Positions 1 to 7,341 of a DNA stretch of 11,187 bases are shown one piece after another. Under the pieces are notes generated by a model. That model ran no database searches. It had not been told where the DNA came from and saw nothing but the letters and a program-made list of their open reading frames with translations. The stretch comes from Pseudomonadales bacterium (GTDB taxonomy: Bacteria > Pseudomonadota > Gammaproteobacteria > Pseudomonadales > IMCC2047): positions 1 to 11,187 of the forward strand of contig JAIPFG010000073.1 of NCBI GenBank assembly GCA_021736745.1. Reading direction: 5' to 3'. Position numbers and translations under genes: made by a program. The first letter of the stretch is position 1, and each line of letters starts with the position of its first letter.

Positions 1-273
1 CACTGGCGCACAAAAGATAACCAGCGGACCACAGGACAATCCCACTGCAGCTCCGGCCAGAGCGCCTGAACCCACGCCGGTTTTGGCATCCCCTCCAATG
101 GCCTGATTATGAATTTTGAGTGCTCCGCCCTGTTGTGTTACAACCGGGGATAGTATCGCGACCTTAGCGCTATCCTGAAGCAAATTCAGCCGCGGAGTGC
201 TTGAACAGGCACTGAGCATCAGAATGACCGCACAGGATAAAAACCGGGCAGTATGTTTTGAGTATTTCTCCAT
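1..273 (-). CDS. Lipoprotein, C-terminus outside window (third gene of lipoprotein operon)
   Basis: Partial gene: 91 codons from the ATG at 273..271, still open at the window edge. The N-terminus has a basic n-region, a hydrophobic core and a lipobox L20-S21-A22-C23, so it should be a type II signal peptide cut before Cys23. Ser at +2 and no Asp favours outer-membrane sorting by the Lol rules. Residues 65-91 are Gly/Ala-rich and hydrophobic (TGVGSGALAGAAVG, then a Cys-containing stretch), which resembles a glycine-zipper membrane segment. The ATG overlaps the stop codon of the preceding gene (TAATG), and GAAAG just upstream can serve as ribosome binding site, so translation is probably coupled. 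I do not recognise the family. The lipoprotein call is firm; the function is unknown. Confidence 0.75.
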   Translation of the reverse strand, partial: MEKYSKHTARFLSCAVILMLSACSSTPRLNLLQDSAKVAILSPVVTQQGGALKIHNQAIGGDAKTGVGSGALAGAAVGLSCGPLVIFCAPV

Positions 274-866
274 TATTCTTTCACTTCTGAACCCGTCAAT
301 TTATACCAAGGTTTGCCAATTCCACGTTCTTTTACCCAGCCATCAGCCAACATCCAGTCACAATAAATAACTCGCAGCCATAAGCGCTCATTGGGCGGAT
401 CCCAACGACAGCTGGCTTCTTTGGTTTTCTCTTTGTGGGCCAGAACAACCCGGGTGACAATATGGGCAGTGCCAGCAGATATTTTGTCCGGTAAAACACC
501 GGCGCGAATTTCCACGATATCACCAAGCTCAAGGCCAAGGTCATAGGGCACATAGAATACCGGTGTCCAACCACCCTCATTGGGGCCTCCGCAGCAAAAT
601 ACCCGGCCACGTTCGAGGCTACCATCCCTGATATCGTCATCACTGATCTTTGAATTCACAAGCCGTTGGTAAGCCTCACCACTTTCGAGAATCATGGCCC
701 GAGTTGACTTGCCAAAAGGAAACCCGATGACTTCGGCAAGATAGAGAGAATCTGGCGGAGCTACCGGTGTGCCAGCACACCCACTGAGCATAATAACGGC
801 GGCCACTATCAATAAGCATCGTTGCTTGTTTAAAAAAAGGCATCGCCCTATATACACCCGCATCAT
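273..866 (-). CDS. Small lipoprotein of unknown function (second gene of operon)
   Basis: A 197-residue protein with a basic, hydrophobic N-terminus and a lipobox L27-S28-G29-C30. Ala at +2 predicts an outer-membrane lipoprotein. The mature part has an uncommon Cys-Cys-Gly-Gly-Pro motif near residue 92 and a Trp-rich C-terminal third with two further cysteines, so disulfides are possible in the periplasm. The first ATG overlaps the stop of the upstream gene (ATGA at 866..863). A second in-frame ATG follows immediately, so the protein may start one residue later. No good Shine-Dalgarno is visible, which fits translational coupling. The gene ends in a TAATG overlap with the next lipoprotein gene. 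I do not recognise the family and assign no function. Confidence 0.8.
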   Translation of the reverse strand: MMRVYIGRCLFLNKQRCLLIVAAVIMLSGCAGTPVAPPDSLYLAEVIGFPFGKSTRAMILESGEAYQRLVNSKISDDDIRDGSLERGRVFCCGGPNEGGWTPVFYVPYDLGLELGDIVEIRAGVLPDKISAGTAHIVTRVVLAHKEKTKEASCRWDPPNERLWLRVIYCDWMLADGWVKERGIGKPWYKLTGSEVKE

Positions 867-1492
867 AAAGGCTGAGCAACTTGGGTTGCCCGATCCACTG
901 CCAGTAAGTAGCCTTTGATATAACTGCCCGGTATTACCAGCTGTTCGATGTTGCCTGATGCGTTTCCAAGTTTAAGGACTACAGAAGACGTCAAAGCCAG
1001 TTTGCGAAGCACGGCTTCTTGTACAGTTATCGCAACGGCTTCGGTCATGTTCACGCTGTTTATTTGATAGTGCCTGTCCATGCTCAGTGTGCTAACAGTG
1101 AGCTGTTCATCTAAACCTTCGATGCCGGCACGATCATAGCGCCGATATACACCACCAAGATTGGTATATTGCAGCTGTACAATGATTTGATGCACATTCG
1201 TTAAATCTGCTGATTGGGTTCCTTCAAAGGATATTTGAGAACCAAAATTCGCTCCCCCTTTAAGCATACCCTTGGTAAACTCGCCAAAACCTGCCCGTTC
1301 ACTGATTAAAGGGCCTGTAAACTGAAGCAAATCAGGCGCTTCACCTACAGAAATCCTGACTTCGGAAGCGACATCTTCTGGTTGGGCACCACCGTATTTC
1401 GCAACACCAGATGAAGCACAGCCAACGATGAATAAAGAGTAAATCAAGTACAGGGTAATAGAGGCTATCGGGCGCTTACACATCGGTTTCAT
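863..1492 (-). CDS. Lipoprotein of unknown function (first gene of operon)
   Basis: A 209-residue protein whose N-terminus carries a signal peptide with lipobox I22-V23-G24-C25. Ala at +2 predicts outer-membrane sorting. The mature part looks soluble and beta-rich, ends in an Ala/Val-containing tail and shows no motif I recognise. Two in-frame ATGs are possible. The one at 1492 has AGAG directly abutting it. The one at 1483 (codon 4) has that AGAG about nine bases upstream, a better ribosome-binding distance, so the real protein may be 206 residues. It is the first gene of a three-lipoprotein unit and overlaps the next gene by four bases. Three co-translated lipoproteins suggest subunits of one envelope-associated complex, which is an inference from arrangement only. 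Confidence 0.78.
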   Translation of the reverse strand: MKPMCKRPIASITLYLIYSLFIVGCASSGVAKYGGAQPEDVASEVRISVGEAPDLLQFTGPLISERAGFGEFTKGMLKGGANFGSQISFEGTQSADLTNVHQIIVQLQYTNLGGVYRRYDRAGIEGLDEQLTVSTLSMDRHYQINSVNMTEAVAITVQEAVLRKLALTSSVVLKLGNASGNIEQLVIPGSYIKGYLLAVDRATQVAQPL

Positions 1493-2032
1493 CTCTATGA
1501 AATATTATTGTTTTAGGAGCTCTAAAGATTTAACGATTATTACTCGCTGAGCATATAGGAACTCCCTGCATTTAGAAAACTAATTTTTCAAAGGAAAAAA
1601 CCATCCGATTGAAATTTCGAGTCTTGTGGTCAAGAACAAGGAGACGCTCTGTAAACGTTATGTAAAGGGACATCTGCAACGAATGATCATTCTTGACCGT
1701 CGTTTGGGATGCTACTTCAAATTTTTGCTTATTTGATTAACTCCTATTAGGAAAATTTACCTTTACGCCTTTCACTCTGCTAATTTTCTTTCCCTACCTG
1801 AAAAGAGGGGGAACTGGTGATCTCTAAGAAGCCTCAACTTTACCGGCCAAAGGTCGCCTGATTTTCAACTGCGAATCAATGCGATGGGTTGTGAAAAGCA
1901 GCCATTCTTACCTCTGATGGAATGAAGCGGTTAGTGTGACGTATTGAGAAAAGTGCGCGCCGAAGGTGCCGAGAGAACTTGGCGGAGGGAATGGTGTAGA
2001 AATCCTATACCAAGAGGGCTTAGTATATTAGC
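1493..2032. other. 540-base non-coding region with several potential hairpins
   Basis: No credible gene is seen on either strand. It lies upstream of the lipoprotein operon and downstream of the acetyltransferase gene, so it should hold the operon promoter and a 3' end, but I could not pick a convincing -35/-10 pair. Structures visible: a perfect 12-base palindrome GAATGATCATTC at 1681-1692; a stem GCGCC-GAA-GGTGC at 1957-1969; an overlapping alternative stem GCCGAG-AGAA-CTTGGC (one G-U pair) at 1968-1983; and TGGTGTA paired with TATACCA (one mismatch) at 1992-2012. None has a T-tract of a Rho-independent terminator. The clustering of stems in 1950-2012 is discussed as a possible structured RNA. 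Confidence 0.5.
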
Positions 2033-4744
2033 TCAGTCCTGAACCGACGAAGCCTGAAGATCGAGTGTGCAGCGAACGATACCAGGTTCTTCGCTGCGTC
2101 CGAAATTGAAGCCGAATGCCTTGAGCATGTCCAGCATCGGCTTGTTATCATTCATCACATCACCACTAAACAGGCGGATGCCACAATCGCGCGAATAATT
2201 GATCACCTTTTTCAACAGGCGAGAGCCAAGGCCCTGGCCCTTTAAGTCAGAGCGAATAATGATAGAGAATTCGGCAGTCTGGTTGTCCGGCGCGGCAACG
2301 ATACGTACGACACCGAGTGTTTCATCTTTCCCATCCTCGCCCTGGGCGCAGGCGATAAATGCCATCTCACGGTCATAGTCGATTTGCGTCAAGCGAGCCA
2401 TGTAAGGGCGTGGAATCTGTTTGACATAATGGAAGAAGCGGTAAACCAGGTCCTGTTCGCTCATGTGTGACAGGAAGTCATAATGTGCGGCTTCGTCTTC
2501 CGGACGAATCGGGCGGAACAGTACTGTGCGGCCATTGCGCATGGTAGCGATTTCTTCCAGTTCCTTTGGGTACGGCTGGATTGCGAAACGATGCGGCTTT
2601 ACCGGTTCTGCCGAAAGTCGGATATGGACATCGACGACACTCAGGCTCTTGTCATCGGCGAACAGCGGATTGATATCAAGTTCAACGATCTCGGGTAGAT
2701 CAATCAACAGTTGTGAGACCTTCATCAACACTAGCGCAATGGCTTCACGATCGGCGGCGGGATCACCACGGAAGGTTTCAAGCAATGCGGCGGCGCGACT
2801 ACGATCAATCAGGTCATGCGCCAACGGCAGGTTCAACGGTGGCAATCCTACCGACATGCCCTGGTGGAGTCCCGCCGCACGCCCGCCTTCACCAAAAATG
2901 ATCAGTGGGCCGAATAACGGATCGGTGATGACACCGATCTGCAACTGTCGTGCATGCCCACGCGGCAGCATAGACTGTAGGTTGAAGCCATTGATGGTGA
3001 CGCCTGGGGCCTTAATCCGTGCCCGTTCGATCATACCGCGGGCGGCGGCTTCAACCGCTTCGGCAGTTTCCAGATTCAGAGCGACGCCACCAATATCCCA
3101 CTTACGCCGCAAATTGTGTGACATGACGGCTAGTGCCACAGGAAATCCGATACGCTGCGAAACCTGCGCTGCCTGCGGCGGGTCCACTGCGGTGTGGGTC
3201 GGCACTACCGGTATGCCATAAGTAGAAAGAATGGCTTTTGACTCGACCTCGGTGAGTTCTGCTCTGCCAGCAAGGAGAGCCGCTTGAATGACCTTGTTGG
3301 CGGCATCAATATCAGGCGAAAAGCGATTGGAGATGGATGGCGGAACCTGCATCAATAGCTCGCGTGCGAGGCGATGATTGTCGATGTGGAGGAAAGCTCG
3401 GGCACCGCGTCCTGGTGTGGAGAACGTCGGAATGCCAGCGTCGATGAATCGCGTGCGCTCGGTGGCGACACTCTCGTCGCCAATCCAGCAGGTCAGCAGG
3501 TTACAGGTAATGGACTTTGCTGCCTTAATTACCGAATCAGCAATCTTAATGCTACTGCATAGGGCATTAGGCGTGTGCATCACCAGTATGGCGTTCGCTG
3601 CACGTTCTTCACAAAGCACCTTCAGTACCGCTTCGTAACGTTCCGCGCTGGCATCAACTCGCATGTCTATCGGATTGCTGCCATCCCAGCTCGCCGGCAG
3701 GATATCCCTTAGCCGCGACACAGTCTGCTCGTCGAGCTGAGGCATTGTATAGCCGCCAAGATAAAGGCTGTCTTCGGCCATGATACCACCACCGCCGCCA
3801 TTGCTGATCACTACTAGACGGCTTCCTTTCATTGGCCGCGAGCGAACCACTGTTTCCACGGCGCCGAACAATTCATCAAGATGCTCAACACGGAGGATGC
3901 CGGCACGTCGCAGCACCGCTTCAAAGATATCATCGTCACTGACCAGGTTCGACATTTCCAAAAATGCGGGCTCTGCATTTCCCAGTATGTTACGGTTGTG
4001 CGGTGCGCGGCCAGCCTTGATCGCTACCACCGGCTTGTTCCGCGCCGCTGCACGCGCCGCCGCCATAAAGCTGCGCCGGTCACGAATCGACTCGATATAG
4101 AGCAGAATGGCCTGCGTATCCGGATCACTGGCGAGGAAGTCGAGAACCTCACCGAAGCCAATATCCAGCGCATCGCCCAGAGACACGAAATGGGAGAACC
4201 CCACACGCTTTGGCAGCGCCCAATCCAGCACCATGGTGCCAACGGCATCGGATTGAGAAACAAAGCCAAGCTTACCCGGCTCTACTCGCACCTGCGAGAA
4301 GGTTGCGTTGATACCCGCTTTAGGCACCATGACGCCCAACGTGCTGCCGCCCAGCAGGCGAATTCCGTATCGGCGCGCAGCCTCAAGAATCACCTCATCC
4401 AGTGGTCGGCCATCAGCGTCGAGTGTGGTCGACAAGTAACCGGCCATGATGATGGCGGCACGTGTGCCGCGACGGCCAAGATCATCGATGATAGCCGGAA
4501 TCGTTGCCGCAGGTGTACAGATGATCGCCAGGTCGGGCGTATGCGGCAAAGCGGCGATATTGGGATAGGCCAGCAACCCCGTAACAGCTTCCCGCTTCGG
4601 ATTTACCGGCATGATAAAACCATCGAATCCACCCGCCAACAGGTTACGCATCAAGACGTTACCTATCCGTTGCGGGCGTGCACTTGCGCCTATAACGGCA
4701 ATGCTTTGTGGATTGAACAGGCTTTGCAGGAATTGAAAGCTCAT
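2033..4744 (-). CDS. yfiQ: Protein lysine acetyltransferase, acyl-CoA-synthetase-like plus GNAT (YfiQ/PatZ/Pat type)
   Basis: A 903-residue protein, near the 886 residues of E. coli YfiQ. Order: CoA-binding Rossmann domain (about 7-100, with SIAVIGAS at 14-21), succinyl-CoA-ligase-like domains (about 150-460), ATP-grasp domain (about 485-710, ending in ELDINPL at 688-694), and a GNAT domain (about 735-893) with acetyl-CoA loop KGQGLG at 835-840. Glu825, in TAEFSI, aligns by distance from the C-terminus with the catalytic Glu of Salmonella Pat. In true ADP-forming acetyl-CoA synthetases the segment after residue 245 carries the phosphorylated His (SHTG); here it reads LGNAEPA. The usual HKSD of the ATP-grasp motif is RKWD (547-550). 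The synthetase half is therefore probably regulatory, not catalytic, as known for Pat. The family typically acetylates and switches off acetyl-CoA synthetase in the cytoplasm. I chose the ATG at 4744 because MSFQFLQSLFNPQSIAVIGA is the canonical family start; the frame is open for 54 more codons upstream but without family similarity. No strong Shine-Dalgarno is visible. Confidence 0.9.
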   Translation of the reverse strand: MSFQFLQSLFNPQSIAVIGASARPQRIGNVLMRNLLAGGFDGFIMPVNPKREAVTGLLAYPNIAALPHTPDLAIICTPAATIPAIIDDLGRRGTRAAIIMAGYLSTTLDADGRPLDEVILEAARRYGIRLLGGSTLGVMVPKAGINATFSQVRVEPGKLGFVSQSDAVGTMVLDWALPKRVGFSHFVSLGDALDIGFGEVLDFLASDPDTQAILLYIESIRDRRSFMAAARAAARNKPVVAIKAGRAPHNRNILGNAEPAFLEMSNLVSDDDIFEAVLRRAGILRVEHLDELFGAVETVVRSRPMKGSRLVVISNGGGGGIMAEDSLYLGGYTMPQLDEQTVSRLRDILPASWDGSNPIDMRVDASAERYEAVLKVLCEERAANAILVMHTPNALCSSIKIADSVIKAAKSITCNLLTCWIGDESVATERTRFIDAGIPTFSTPGRGARAFLHIDNHRLARELLMQVPPSISNRFSPDIDAANKVIQAALLAGRAELTEVESKAILSTYGIPVVPTHTAVDPPQAAQVSQRIGFPVALAVMSHNLRRKWDIGGVALNLETAEAVEAAARGMIERARIKAPGVTINGFNLQSMLPRGHARQLQIGVITDPLFGPLIIFGEGGRAAGLHQGMSVGLPPLNLPLAHDLIDRSRAAALLETFRGDPAADREAIALVLMKVSQLLIDLPEIVELDINPLFADDKSLSVVDVHIRLSAEPVKPHRFAIQPYPKELEEIATMRNGRTVLFRPIRPEDEAAHYDFLSHMSEQDLVYRFFHYVKQIPRPYMARLTQIDYDREMAFIACAQGEDGKDETLGVVRIVAAPDNQTAEFSIIIRSDLKGQGLGSRLLKKVINYSRDCGIRLFSGDVMNDNKPMLDMLKAFGFNFGRSEEPGIVRCTLDLQASSVQD

Positions 4745-5059
4745 GACGAAACCATTACGCCGACAGTAAAAGAACGAGCGATGCTCGGCTAAGTATAGGT
4801 AGGATAAACGCCCTGAATGCCTCCTACAAGGATTGATTGCAAGGAGAATTCCACGGAAGCGAACTTCCCCAGTGAGTAAAAGCTGCCTCCTCATTTCTAA
4901 TGACAAGAAACAGGTACTTCATTGATAATTAAGAATACCCATTCTCACTTCTAAGTACTCCCAACGGCGATCGTAATGATTCCGTTCTGCCTTACTATTA
5001 AAATAGACAGGAACCACTCAGAGAAACAGCCTTAGTTGAAAATCAACGAGGAGGAAATG
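4745..5059. promoter_or_regulatory. Divergent intergenic region between the acetyltransferase and membrane-protein genes
   Basis: 315 bases between divergent genes, so both promoters should be here. For the minus-strand gene a TATACT -10-like hexamer lies at 4797..4792 but without a clear -35 at 16-18 bases. A small hairpin CGAGC-GAT-GCTCG at 4775-4787 would fall in its leader. For the plus-strand gene TAAAAT around 4998-5003 is a possible -10, again with a poor -35. A 5-bp inverted repeat AGAAT-ACCC-ATTCT lies near 4930-4945. No CRP half-sites (TGTGA/TCACA), which control yfiQ in E. coli, were found. The region is open in the acetyltransferase frame up to 4906, but I regard that as chance. 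Confidence 0.35.
5049..5054 (+). promoter_or_regulatory. Strong Shine-Dalgarno AGGAGG that decides the start at 5060
   Basis: A perfect AGGAGG five bases before the second of two adjacent ATGs (5057 and 5060). The spacing selects 5060 as initiator. An in-frame TTG at 5036 lies upstream of this site and is therefore an unlikely start. Confidence 0.7.
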
Positions 5060-5569
5060 ATGGACACATTCACCCTTGCACAGGCCTACTATTTGGCAGA
5101 AATTATTGGGGTTTTTGCGATTATTTTGTCGCTTGTTTATGTTGGCCGCCAACTTAACCAAAATACAAAGGCGACAAAGATAGCGGCTTCACAAGCCTTT
5201 GTTCAAATGTACAATACCTTTACCTCTGACTTAGCTGGTTCTCATGAAATCGCAGATATTTGGTATCGTGGTCTGGCCGATTTTAAAGGATTAAATCCCG
5301 CCGATACTGTACGTTTTTCAGCGGTCGCTTCCCAGCTTTTTAGAGTATTGCAAAGCGCCTATATCCAGTGTAAAGACGGTGCCCTAGAAGAGGAACTCTG
5401 GATCGGTTTTGAACAATCTATGTATGACGTTCTGACCCATCGCGGCTTGAAAGACTGGTGGCTTATTCGTGAGCGTTGGTTTGGCATGGAGTTCCGTAAC
5501 CTGATTAACAATCATCCCAGGAATTCCGCTACGTCAAAATCAATCTACCCTACCTTAGAGCAAACTTAA
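5060..5569 (+). CDS. Uncharacterised single-pass inner-membrane protein
   Basis: A 169-residue protein. One N-terminal transmembrane helix spans about residues 10-28 (AEIIGVFAIILSLVYVG), followed at once by R-Q-L-N-Q-N-T-K-A. This N-terminal pattern (YVG-x-Q-L/I-x-Q-N-T-x-A) recurs, as far as I remember, in many short proteobacterial membrane proteins without assigned function. The remainder is a helical, Trp-rich soluble domain (Trp near 86, 125 and in D-W-W-L), most likely cytoplasmic or periplasmic depending on helix orientation, which I cannot decide. It stands alone: divergent from the acetyltransferase gene and convergent with the toroid-protein gene. I assign no function. Confidence 0.75.
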   Translation: MDTFTLAQAYYLAEIIGVFAIILSLVYVGRQLNQNTKATKIAASQAFVQMYNTFTSDLAGSHEIADIWYRGLADFKGLNPADTVRFSAVASQLFRVLQSAYIQCKDGALEEELWIGFEQSMYDVLTHRGLKDWWLIRERWFGMEFRNLINNHPRNSATSKSIYPTLEQT

Positions 5570-5618
5570 AAATACAAGTCATCACTTAATCTGGCCGACT
5601 TTTATGGCAAAACATATA

Positions 5619-5640
5619 GCCCTCCATTGGCAAAGAGGGC
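5619..5640. terminator. Possible terminator hairpin between convergent genes
   Basis: GCCCTC at 5619-5624 pairs perfectly with GAGGGC at 5635-5640 across a 10-base loop, in the 198-base gap where two genes converge. There is no clean T-tract on either side: the plus strand continues ATGACGG, and the minus strand continues TATATGTTTT. It may act as a weak bidirectional terminator or only as an RNA-stabilising stem. The rest of 5570-5767 is AT-rich with nothing else recognised. Confidence 0.3.
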
Positions 5641-5767
5641 ATGACGGAATAAGCGATTAATCAGCAGGTTTGATAAAACTGAGGTATTTAATTAGACATA
5701 AATTTTTACGTTCGCTTAGCACTTTACCGTCTTGAGAAGGGTTATTGAGTGACTGATAGGTTCCTGC

Positions 5768-7015
5768 TTAACGCGTCAATTCAACCCTCTCAAGACGCAG
5801 CATGGCATTAAGGCAGTGCCCGGTTAAGTCAACCTGCATCAAGGGCTTTTTTAATGATTCAAGAAACGCACCGCTATACCTCTCCAATTTATCGATATAG
5901 CGTTTTCCATTCGGTAATATCTCAGCAGTGTGCTCATCAATTTGTAACTTTCTGTTCATGCCCATTGCCTGAGTAATATAATCAGATGCCCTTAACACCA
6001 GGGGATCATTCGCTCTTCCTTTTGCCTGCATAAAGGCGACAAAGGTGGCAAGACCTTCTAACGAGCCACAGCTATTGCTTGTGGACAAATCGGGGCTTTC
6101 CAGGTTATCTAAATAGGCCTTTGTTATCCCATAGATGAATACTGTGAAACGCTCATCGCCCGTCACCCTGGCTCTCACCACCGCCGCCATCGTGCCCCAG
6201 CTGTAAAAAAGCCGATTATGACCATTGCTGTAATTTTCAATCAGGTACTCATCCAGCTGACGAAGTAAGTTTTTAAAGACAAGATCGCCGTGAAAGACAC
6301 GATCAAACTCAGCCAAAGCTAACCAGGCTTCACCATTAACATAAGGCGATTCCGTCAAATAATGAGGAGCCTCTCTAAATCCACGTCGAGGCACTTTCAG
6401 TACCAGCAGCCCATTCTTCCAGTGGGAAATCGCCTCATTAAAAAGAGGATCTCCGGTCGTTTCAAAGTACTGAATTGCAGCCATCATGCTCAACGCTGTA
6501 GCGCCTGTCCATGCCCGTTCATAATCGCCGCTGGTAGAAACCAATTTTGCATTACCCTCTTTAGCAAAGAGCAAACCCATTTTATACAGTGGTTCACGAA
6601 GAGAGTGCCAAAGTCTCCACCTATTATAAAATCCCATCCATTCCAATGATTTTTGGATATCGCCCTTACGAATGGGTAGCGAGTTAGAAACTGCATTTTC
6701 CAGAAACCCCAGCAATGCTGTTCGAGCGGGTTCGTGATTAAAGTAGGTGAGATATTCGCCTAGAGCAAAGGCTGCGCTTGTTTGTCTCACCAGATTCATC
6801 CCATCGATATTTTCCATATCGGTTTCTCTGCCCGTCATGAAATCAAAATCGTAAGGAAAAAACCCGGAGTTTAGTTGCGACCGTACCAGTTGGTTTACCG
6901 CAAAATGAATACGATCTTTGTCAGTCTCTGATGTCAGTGGATTAAGCAGGTTATCAGCAGCACTGGAAAAGATGCTCGCAAACACCGTTCCAATGATCAA
7001 AAAAGCCCTTAACAT
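5768..7015 (-). CDS. Secreted alpha-helical (toroid-like) protein, possibly glycan-acting
   Basis: A 415-residue protein from the ATG at 7015. The N-terminus is a typical Sec signal peptide, with a hydrophobic core at residues 4-16 and probable cleavage after S-S-A at 17-19. The mature part alternates amphipathic helices with short aromatic/Gly turns: SGFFPYDFDFMTG at 50-62, NLVRQTSAAFALGEYL at 74-89, NGEAWLALAEF at 227-237, CGSLEGLATFVAF at 316-328, TGHCLNAMLRL at 398-408. This pattern is typical of (alpha/alpha) toroid folds found in glycoside hydrolases, polysaccharide lyases and uronyl epimerases, but I cannot name a family or catalytic residues. The frame stays open upstream to a TTG at 7066 and a GTG at 7045. 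I prefer 7015 because it gives a normal signal peptide; none of the starts has a strong ribosome binding site. It begins 61 bases after a PEP-CTERM micro-gene on the same strand and is probably co-transcribed with it. Confidence 0.7.
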   Translation of the reverse strand: MLRAFLIIGTVFASIFSSAADNLLNPLTSETDKDRIHFAVNQLVRSQLNSGFFPYDFDFMTGRETDMENIDGMNLVRQTSAAFALGEYLTYFNHEPARTALLGFLENAVSNSLPIRKGDIQKSLEWMGFYNRWRLWHSLREPLYKMGLLFAKEGNAKLVSTSGDYERAWTGATALSMMAAIQYFETTGDPLFNEAISHWKNGLLVLKVPRRGFREAPHYLTESPYVNGEAWLALAEFDRVFHGDLVFKNLLRQLDEYLIENYSNGHNRLFYSWGTMAAVVRARVTGDERFTVFIYGITKAYLDNLESPDLSTSNSCGSLEGLATFVAFMQAKGRANDPLVLRASDYITQAMGMNRKLQIDEHTAEILPNGKRYIDKLERYSGAFLESLKKPLMQVDLTGHCLNAMLRLERVELTR

Positions 7016-7076
7016 TGCGTTAAAGGCTTTTTGAGGATTTGTCACTCTCAAATCAAAGAAATACAACTAGCGCAAA

Positions 7077-7232
7077 CTATTTTCTCAACTTGGTCAGAAC
7101 GGTTATTGCAATAGCTGCCGCCGCAAAAAGTCCTATGGTTGAAGGTTCGGGGAGTTGCTGCGTAGAATCTCCTGCCCAAGCTGGAAAGACCGTTGTCACC
7201 AGGATTGCCATCAATACCAGTTTTTCTTTCAT
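7077..7232 (-). CDS. PEP-CTERM micro-protein, copy A (51 aa)
   Basis: A 51-residue protein made of two targeting signals. Residues 1-20 form a Sec signal peptide (MKEKL, hydrophobic core, P-A-W-A cleavage site). After only about six residues (GDSTQQ) comes a PEP-CTERM signal: LPEP at 27-30, a hydrophobic helix at about 33-46 and a basic tail K-L-R-K. PEP-CTERM proteins are exosortase substrates in Gram-negative bacteria that make exopolysaccharide. Here almost no cargo would remain after both cleavages. The start ATG has GAG about eight bases upstream. It is 41/51 identical to copy B upstream, conserved in both signals and divergent mainly in the signal core and linker. The protein conservation with many synonymous differences argues for a real, selected gene. 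No exosortase gene is in the window. Confidence 0.8.
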   Translation of the reverse strand: MKEKLVLMAILVTTVFPAWAGDSTQQLPEPSTIGLFAAAAIAITVLTKLRK

Positions 7233-7248
7233 AACATTTCTCACTATC

Positions 7249-7268
7249 AAAACCGCTATGATTAGCGG
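7249..7268 (-). terminator. Small terminator-like hairpin between the two micro-genes
   Basis: On the minus strand CCGCTA-ATCA-TAGCGG forms a perfect 6-bp stem with a 4-base loop and is followed directly by TTTT. It lies 73 bases after the stop of copy B and 16 bases before the start of copy A. A short stem and only four T residues suggest partial termination or an attenuating or processing site, not a full stop. Confidence 0.4.
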
Positions 7269-7286
7269 AAGATATCCACCGACCTC

Positions 7287-7302
7287 AGAGCAAAGTTGCT
7301 CT
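7287..7302. repeat. Perfect inverted repeat between micro-genes
   Basis: AGAGCA pairs with TGCTCT across a 4-base loop (AAGT); a seventh pair is possible in DNA form. No T-tract follows on either strand. It may be an RNA-stability stem downstream of copy B or an operator; nothing in the sequence decides this. Confidence 0.3.
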
Positions 7303-7341
7303 CATTGGTCGCATTAGAGAACCGGCTCCGAAGAACGCCGC

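Noticed and set aside
1683..1736. 17-codon plus-strand ORF beginning in the 12-base palindrome.
   Set aside because: No ribosome binding site, no signal sequence and too short to support on its own.
3881..4792. Long plus-strand open frame (303 codons) opposite the acetyltransferase gene; likewise 2526-3221.
   Set aside because: Antisense to a well-supported coding gene in GC-rich sequence, where stop codons are scarce. The translations are Arg/Ser/His-rich without domains.
4745..4906. 54-codon in-frame upstream extension of the acetyltransferase gene.
   Set aside because: The family begins at the SFQFLQSLFNP-type sequence (ATG at 4744). The extension is Arg/Cys/Tyr-rich with no family similarity and no better ribosome binding site.
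4921..4945. Fur-like sequence GATAATTAAGAAT upstream of the membrane-protein gene.
   Set aside because: Only about half of the 19 consensus positions match, and the downstream gene has no link to iron.
7015..7066. Alternative TTG (7066) and GTG (7045) starts for the toroid-protein gene.
   Set aside because: The longer forms put about 10-17 polar residues before the signal peptide and have no ribosome binding site. ATG at 7015 gives a normal signal peptide.
7039..7317. Plus-strand open frame of 92 codons over the PEP-CTERM copy A region.
   Set aside because: It is the complement of the micro-gene and toroid-gene start. The minus-strand reading gives a perfect signal peptide plus PEP-CTERM signal conserved in a paralogue.
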